Below, piece after piece: positions 58,295 through 64,000 of a DNA stretch of 64,000 bases; position 1 is the stretch's first letter; each line of letters starts with the position of its first letter. The position numbers and the translations under genes were made by a program. Origin of the DNA: Aralia elata (Eukaryota > Streptophyta > Magnoliopsida > Apiales > Araliaceae); NCBI GenBank assembly GCA_034770075.1, contig CM068377.1:52756275-52820274 (forward strand), read 5' to 3'. The notes beneath the pieces are model-generated. The model saw nothing but the letters and a program-made list of their open reading frames with translations, was not told where the DNA came from and did not search any database.

Positions 58295-59447
58295 TACCTC
58301 TCCTCTTGAAAATGATTTGTCCTCAAATCTTCACCTACGTCAAACGGGCTTAGATCAGAAACATTGAAAGTTGCACTAACATTATACTCACCGGGTAAGT
58401 CCAATTTGTAAGCATTGTTGTTAATGCGTTCAAGCACTTGAAATGGTCCATCTCCTCTTGGAAGTAATTTCGAACGCCTTTGAGCAGGAAATCTTTCCTT
58501 ACGCATGTGTAGCCATACCCAATCCCCGGGTTCGAAGATTACTTGACGCCGACCCTTGTTGGCCTGTTTGGCATATTGATCCGTCCTCTTCTCAATGTTG
58601 AGTCTTGTCTTCTCATGTATCTGCTTAACAAAATCAGCTTTGTTTTTGCCATCCATGTTAGTATACTCGGAAACAGGTAATGGTGACAAATCCAAGGGTG
58701 TTAAAGGATTAAAGCCATACACAATTTCAAAAGGTGAGAATTTAGTAGCAGAGTGAACAGACCTATTATAAGCAAACTCAACATGTGGTAGACACTCTTC
58801 CCAAAGCTTAATATTCTTTTTAATGATAGCTCTCAATAAAGCAGATAGAGTTCTATTAACTACTTCCGTTTGGCCGTCAGTTTGTGGATGACAAGTAGTT
58901 GAAAACAGCAGTTTAGTTCCTAGTTTACACCACAAAGTTTTCCAAAAATAGCTTAAGAACTTAGCATCTCTATCCGAAACAATTGTTCGGGGCATGCCAT
59001 GCAAACGTACAATGTCTCTAAAGAATAAATCAGCAACATGGGATGCATCATCAGCTTTGTGGCATGGGATAAAATGTGCCATTTTTTGAAAATCTATCCA
59101 CGACCACAAATATAGAATCATGACCATGCTTAGATCTAGGTAAACCCAACACAAAGTCCATAGACAAAATCAATCCAAGGTTCACTCGAAATAGGCAATG
59201 GTGTGTATAACCCATGGGGTTGAACACGAGATTTAGCCTGACGACATGTAATGCATCTATCACAAATTCTTTCCACATCTCGTTTCATATGGGGCCAATA
59301 GAAATGTTCTTTTATCACAGATAAGGTCTTATCAACACCAAAATGTCCCATCAAACCACCTCCATTGTGACTCTCGAAACCGAACCAATAACTCACGCAA
59401 AGAACATGCAGGTATACATAATCGATTCTCACGAAACAAGAATCCAT
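58295..59447 (-). pseudogene. Element G pol: integrase
   Basis: Minus strand in two or three frames. Zinc-binding HHCC segment (GHFGVDKTLSVIKEHFYW ... CDRCITCRQAKSR) at about 59350-59230. Core with Asp in DFVLGLPRSKHG (about 59150), Asp in IVSDRDAKFLSYFW (about 58975) and Glu in DGQTEVVNRTLS (about 58870). C-terminal GDGPFQVLERINNNAYKLDL and DLSPFDVGEDLRTN. The frame then enters the 3' LTR. Frame changes near 59150 and 59340 are small and may be assembly errors. Confidence 0.88.
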
Positions 59448-59559
59448 CCATCTTGAAGAATTTACCTACAACATTCTTTTCACAAGTTTTAAACTCTTCA
59501 CAGAAATCATGGTCATTAACATACAATTCTTTAATTTGTTCAAAACCAAGTAATTTTGT

Positions 59560-60000
59560 ATCAAGCGTATTTAACAACACATACCTTCGCGAAAGTGCAT
59601 CAACCACGACATTTTCCTTACCTTGCTTATAGCGAATGACATATGGAAATGTCTCGATGAACTCCATCCATCGTGCATGTCTTTTGTTCAACTTGTGTTG
59701 GCCCTTCAAATATTTCAACGATTCATAATCCGTGTGAATCACAAATTCCTTAGGCCATAGGTAATGTTGCCAAGTCTCCAATGATCGAACCAAAGCACAT
59801 AACTCCTTGTCATAAGTAGGATAGTTCAAAGCTGCTCTACTCAATTTTTCACCGAAATATGCTACTGGTTTTTCCTTCTTGCATCAACACAGCTCCAATG
59901 CCTAAACCTGAAGCATCACATTCAATTTCAAAGGTTTTAGTGAAATTAGGCAATACAAGTAAAGGAGCGTTAGTTAATTTTTCTTTAATCAAATTAAACG
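59560..60000 (-). pseudogene. Element G pol: RNase H
   Basis: Minus strand. LNYPTYDKELCALVRSLETW, VIHTDYESLKYLKGQHKLN and ALSRRYVLLN identify the RNase H domain of a Ty3/gypsy pol. The N-terminal ECDASG region lies in a shifted frame near 59910. Confidence 0.85.
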
Positions 60001-60014
60001 CCTTTTCCTTCACA

Positions 60015-60760
60015 TCACTCCACTTGAATCCTACACTCTTTTTGATTACTTCGGTGAGTGGTGCTGGTGACTTCGCTGAAATTTCTTACAAACCGCCTAT
60101 AGAAACTTGCGAGCCATGAAAAACTACGAACTTGACTGACATTCGTAGGAGTTGGCCATTCTCGGATTGCTCGTATCTTCTCATCGTCAACCTGTACTCC
60201 CTGTGCACTGACAACAAAGCCAAGAAACACAACTCGATCCGTACAAAATGTGCATTTGTCCATATTAGCATACAATTTTTCTTTTCGAAGCACATCTAGG
60301 ACAGATTTTATATGCAATGCATGCTCAACTAAATCCTTGCTGTAGATCAAAATATCATCAAAGTTGACAACTACAAATTTCCCAATGAAGGGACGCAAAA
60401 CATGGTTCATTAATCTCATGAACGTGCTAGGAGCATTAGTTAAACCAAAAGGTAAAACTAACCACTCATATAACCCATATTTTTGTTTTAAAAGCAGTTT
60501 TCCATTCATCTCCCTCATGCATTCTAATCTGATGATAACCACTTTTCAAATCAATTTTTAGAAAACACATAAGATCCATGCAATTCATCTAACATATCAT
60601 CTAACCTCGGAATGGGATGTCGATATTTTTACCGTGATGTTATTTACCGCTCGACAATCAATGCACATACGCCACTTCCCATCCTTTTTAGGTACTAAGA
60701 TAACTGGAACCGCACATGGACTCATGCTTTCCCTCACGAACACCCTTGTCCATTAGCTCG
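60015..60760 (-). pseudogene. Element G pol: reverse transcriptase
   Basis: Minus strand. QKYGLYEWLVLPFGLTNAPS, then the catalytic NFDDILIYSKD (about 60350; Tyr or Val usual at the first position), followed by VLRKEKLYANMDKCTFCTDR and VRSFSWLASFYRRF. The N-terminal part with the MCIDCRAVNN-like segment is in other frames up to about 60760. A frameshift after 60540 separates them. Confidence 0.85.
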
Positions 60761-61229
60761 TCCAACTTGCCTTTGCAATTCTTTTGTTTCCTCGGGATTG
60801 CTTCGGTATGCCGGACGGTTTGGGATGGTCGCGCCATGGGACGAAATTCAATTTGATGCTCAATTCCTCGAATGGGTGGTAATACCCTGTGGAAGTTCCT
60901 CGGGAAAATACATCTTGATAAATCCTGTAGAAGAGCAGAGAAGAAACAACACTAGGCAAAGAAGATCTATTAGTGTTAGTATTTAAAAGTGCCTCCTTAT
61001 ACCGAAGTATAATCATTGGCTTTTTTAGAATCCAAAGCTCGCCTCACATCACTCCTTTTTGCAAAAATGTTTTGTTTTTCTCTCTTCACCATTCTTTTTC
61101 TCTCTCACTTTTGTTTTTTTTCTCATGATCACTCTGTAAGTGCATTTGATCCTCATGCACCTGTTTTGGTGACATAGGACACAAGGTAACTTTTCTTTGA
61201 TTGTGAACAAAAGAATACTCATTAGTAAA

Positions 61230-61661
61230 ACCATCATGCTTTACTCGCCGATCGAACTGCCAAGGTCTCCCAAGTAGGTAAGTGACCTGCCTGCATAGGA
61301 ACTACATCACATAGAATCTCATCGACATATTTCCCAATTGTAAATGGCACTGATACTTGCTTGGTAACTTTGATGTCGCCGCTGTCATTGAGCCACTGCA
61401 ATCGGTAATGGATGGGGATGTTTGGATGTTGTAAGTCCCAATTTCTCCACCATAGTGATGCTTGCCACATTTGTACAGCTCCACACCATCAATTACAACA
61501 CAACAGATCTTACCATTTACCATACATCTAGTATGAAATAGATTCTCTCTTTGCTCGCTGCTTTCTTCCTTTACCTGTGTACTAAGCATTCTCCGTGTAA
61601 CTAACACTTCGCCATGCATAGCAACCTCTCTATCTTCCTCCAACGGTGGCAATAGAGTCAA
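61230..61661 (-). pseudogene. Element G protease region
   Basis: Minus strand. ENLFHTRCMVNGKICCVVIDG precedes the protease active site; the reading frame slips at the Asp-Gly. The neighbouring frame gives RLQWLNDSGDIKVTKQV and CDVVPMQAGHL, conserved downstream of the active site in this lineage. The slip looks like a one- or two-base indel. The stretch 60760-61230 between protease and RT is a poorly conserved linker. Confidence 0.75.
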
Positions 61662-61689
61662 TTGTCACTATCTTCTTCCTCGGTCTCCA

Positions 61690-62836
61690 AATTCCCCATT
61701 ATCAAGCAATAACATAGTTCTTTGATTTGGGCATTGATTTGCAATATGTCCCCCTGCCCCTTGACATTTAAAGCATACAATATCTCGATTACGACTAGTA
61801 AGAAGGTGTATTAGTTTTACCTTGCACCACTTGATTAGCCGCTCCCTGCTTGATTTCTGGCCTTTGGTTTGAAAACAGTTGGCTTTTCCTCACGCTTCAC
61901 ATTATTGGATTTCCATGTATGAACCTGTGGTAGTGTTTATTCGCTGGCCACCTCTCCTCTTAAGTTGGCTTCTCTATTTTGATAGCCATGTGCACCATGT
62001 CTTCCAATACCACATTAATGTTGACGCTCCACCAAATCTGCAATATCCCAATTTAACCCTGCTGAAAAATCGGGCCATGGTGGCCTCATTATCCTCGTCG
62101 ATTTCAGCCCTAGACATTAACATCTCCATTTCCTTGAAGTAGTCCTCCACACTCTTGTTTCCCTGTCTCAAAATTTTGTAAGTTTCGAAAACAGATCTCG
62201 ATAGTAGTGGCTTGGGGTCAAACCTCTTTTTCATTACAGCTTTTCATTTCTTCTGCCCAAGTCTCTATTGGACGTTCTCTGCACCTCCTTCGGCTGGTCA
62301 TCAATTGATCCCACCAAGTAACGGCATAATCTGAAAAATTCGGTAGCTGCAATTCTAACCTTCTTGAGATCCGAGTAGTAGTTGTGACAATCAAATATCC
62401 ACTCCATTTTCTTCTCCCACTCTAAGTATGCCTCGGGATCACTCCTGCCTTGGAAATGGGGGAATTTTCATTTTGAATGCTATCGAGGTTGTTGTCCTCT
62501 CGATTTCGGCCGTCTCTATCCCTTGCAAAATGTCTTATAGGGATAAGGCCAGTTTCTCGATCCTCTTCCTCGCTAAACCTTTCATCATAGTAATTTTGTC
62601 TCCTCTAGTCTAGCTTCCTTTTGTTGAGCTTTTCCTTTCGGACGTCCACCCGGAAGGATTTGAGTTTGTTCCCCTCGAGTGTCACTCAACTGATCGGATA
62701 CGATCATGTACCTGCTCCATAGGCCATTCCTAACTGTCGGGAAAATTCTTTCATCATTGCCTCCATCATGAGTTTTGGGTACAAAATTTGATGTAGAAGG
62801 TTCATTTTCAATTGTCTTATCTCTTGTGTTAGACAT
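61690..62836 (-). pseudogene. Element G gag
   Basis: Start at 62836 (MSNTRDKTIENEPSTSNFVP). An acidic/polar N-terminus is followed by a gag core in shifted frames (KILRQGNKSVEDYFKEMEML, EDNEATMARFFSRV about 62100-62170) and one zinc knuckle CFKCQGAGGHIANQC at about 61735-61780. At least three frame breaks. The upstream AUG context is AT-rich leader. Confidence 0.8.
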
Positions 62837-63326
62837 ATTTTCTGCAAAACAAAGGTTAGTAGAAAAAACAAGTTCCTCACCACTCTCCCTTACGTGTTTC
62901 GCTCAAACAATGTATTACACAAATATGAAAACGCTCGTGTATCACACAAATGGCTTTTACCCTCTAGTAATCTCACTACTCTTGCCTTTTTTTTTTCCGC
63001 TCGTAGTTCCTCTCTAATAGGTTTTCTTTTTTTTGAATTCACACAAATATTACCTCCTCAATTTTCCAATTACAATCCAATAAGAACTTATCAAGATACA
63101 ATATAGAAAGTATGAACTCTCGAAATACTAACAAGACTTCACAATTGTCAAATATAATTATTTGCAAATGAAATCCCAATAATGGCAATCAACAATAATA
63201 ATTTTCTGCAATATATTTTTTTTTGTAGTTTTTTTGTTTTTTTTTTTTTTTTGCAGTTTTTTTTTTTTTTTTTTTTACTATGATCCAACAATAAAAGTAA
63301 AGATAAGTAACTTGATAGGAAACTTA
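62837..63326 (-). other. Leader of element G with poly(T) tracts
   Basis: No gene. Two long T runs (63237-63252 and 63258-63276; poly-A in sense) lie upstream of gag. These homopolymers are risk points for sequencing error. Confidence 0.6.
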
Positions 63327-63338
63327 GCTCTGATACCA
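63327..63338 (-). other. Primer-binding site of element G
   Basis: Minus-strand TGGTATCAGAGC, an exact Met-initiator primer site, two bases from the LTR end TGATAGACTCC at 63341. Confidence 0.88.
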
Positions 63339-63340
63339 AA

Positions 63341-64000
63341 TGATAGACTCCACGGCACGCTTGCGTGAGGTGGTCGTCGCCCGGATCGTTTCTAACAAGT
63401 TCGTTGATAGGATGGATAGCTTGCAACACCTTAACCCCTCGCCTATATGTAGACGGTAATCTTGGTACAATTGCTTGCTTAGGAAATTTGCGTAGGTGAA
63501 CACCAACGACACCTCGACCCCTCGCTTATATTGAAGCACGGTAACCTCGGTACAATCGACGATTGAATGCGGTAGAAGACCGCCACACACAACTATGATT
63601 GGGTTGTATGATAAGTCAATTATGAATCTCAAAGAAGAACTAAGGAAACACTTAGGAATTCTCAAAGAACCACAAGTAGAGAAACAAACTCACAAATAAT
63701 ATTGATAATGCTGGAAATTGGTATGAAGTTGGTTGTACAAGCCTTAGCATCACTTGGTATTTATAGGAACTCATGGTGTGCTAACCCATCACCATAAGTC
63801 AAGATCTAACAACTAATCACATCACATGCATCAGCCATCCAAAGAGTTTATCACCCCAAAAACATGTCCATGTGATGTGCTAAAAAAAGTCCAAATCTGA
63901 CAACTAATGATCAGCACATTGCAAGCTATTTTTGCATTTGAAAACCACCAAATTTGGACTTCGGGCAAAGCATGAAAGTTGTAGCCCTAGAAGTGTAAGG
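63341..64000 (-). repeat. 5' LTR of element G (truncated by window end)
   Basis: Plus-strand start TGATAGACTCCACGG. TATA box at 63758-63766 (CTATAAATA in sense). Bases from 63466 match 57429-57950 with about ten single-base indels and about one substitution. The LTR start should lie about 330 bp beyond the window. Confidence 0.85.

Larger units (their letters stand above)
57131..64000 (-). mobile_element. Chromovirus-like element G (CRM-like), 5' end outside window
   Basis: Minus strand: 5' LTR from 63341 rightward, Met primer site, gag, protease, RT, RNase H, integrase, and a 3' LTR whose start lies inside the pol reading frame. The left end is abnormal: an inverted LTR start (57131-57428) joined to a truncated 3' LTR (57429-58294). 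LTR about 0.99 kb. Lineage call rests on short LTRs, pol overlapping the LTR and Met primer; no clear chromodomain is seen. Numerous frame breaks, many of them single-base indels. Confidence 0.75.

Noticed and set aside
1..64000. Host protein-coding genes
   Set aside because: Every substantial coding similarity I can see belongs to gag-pol or the element leader ORFs; remaining frames are short and inside LTRs or antisense to pol.

Overview
The window is plant nuclear DNA, probably from a eudicot with a large, retrotransposon-rich genome. The evidence is the set of Ty3/gypsy chromoviruses with 3-4 kb LTRs, a Ty1/copia family, initiator-tRNA-Met primer sites and AT-rich LTR bodies. I see no host protein-coding gene, rRNA, functional tRNA or CRISPR. 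Essentially all 64 kb is nested LTR retrotransposons in various stages of decay.

Nesting can be read from 5-bp target-site duplications (TSDs). The oldest layer is chromovirus C (minus strand; only its leader and a truncated LTR are visible, 42438-44376). Its leader is interrupted by a degenerate copia array (plus strand, about 3080-42437) arranged as IN-RT-RH / LTR / IN-RT-RH / LTR with no gag. Copia copy 1 is split by chromovirus A (4126-33655, minus, TSD TCCAT). The gag of A is split by chromovirus B (12512-27864, minus, TSD AAGAC). Copia copy 2 is split by a 1.56-kb solo LTR (37351-38914, TSD CAGAT). Relatives of that solo LTR fill 1-3079.

To the right, the LTR of C is cut by chromovirus D (44377-57130, minus). 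The integrase of D is cut by a rearranged insertion F with inverted LTR copies (48865-52734, TSD TCGAC). The leader of D is cut by a second chromovirus lineage G (57131 to beyond the window, minus, CRM-like), whose left end is also an inverted LTR structure.

A, B, C and D share one plan on the minus strand: 5' LTR, Met primer site, an extra coiled-coil/acidic leader ORF, gag with zinc knuckles, protease, RT, RNase H, integrase with chromodomain, polypurine tract and 3' LTR. C is visible only through the leader ORF. B is the youngest: its gag-pol is a single 1,516-codon frame broken by only two TGA codons.

The points most worth a second look are: (i) the conserved extra ORF upstream of gag; (ii) a small hairpin motif shared by otherwise dissimilar LTRs; (iii) a partial tandem duplication fusing a B LTR to the gag of A; (iv) two independent inverted-LTR rearrangements (F and G); (v) spaced GC-rich palindrome arrays inside LTRs; and (vi) an indel-dominated divergence pattern in G that suggests local assembly error.
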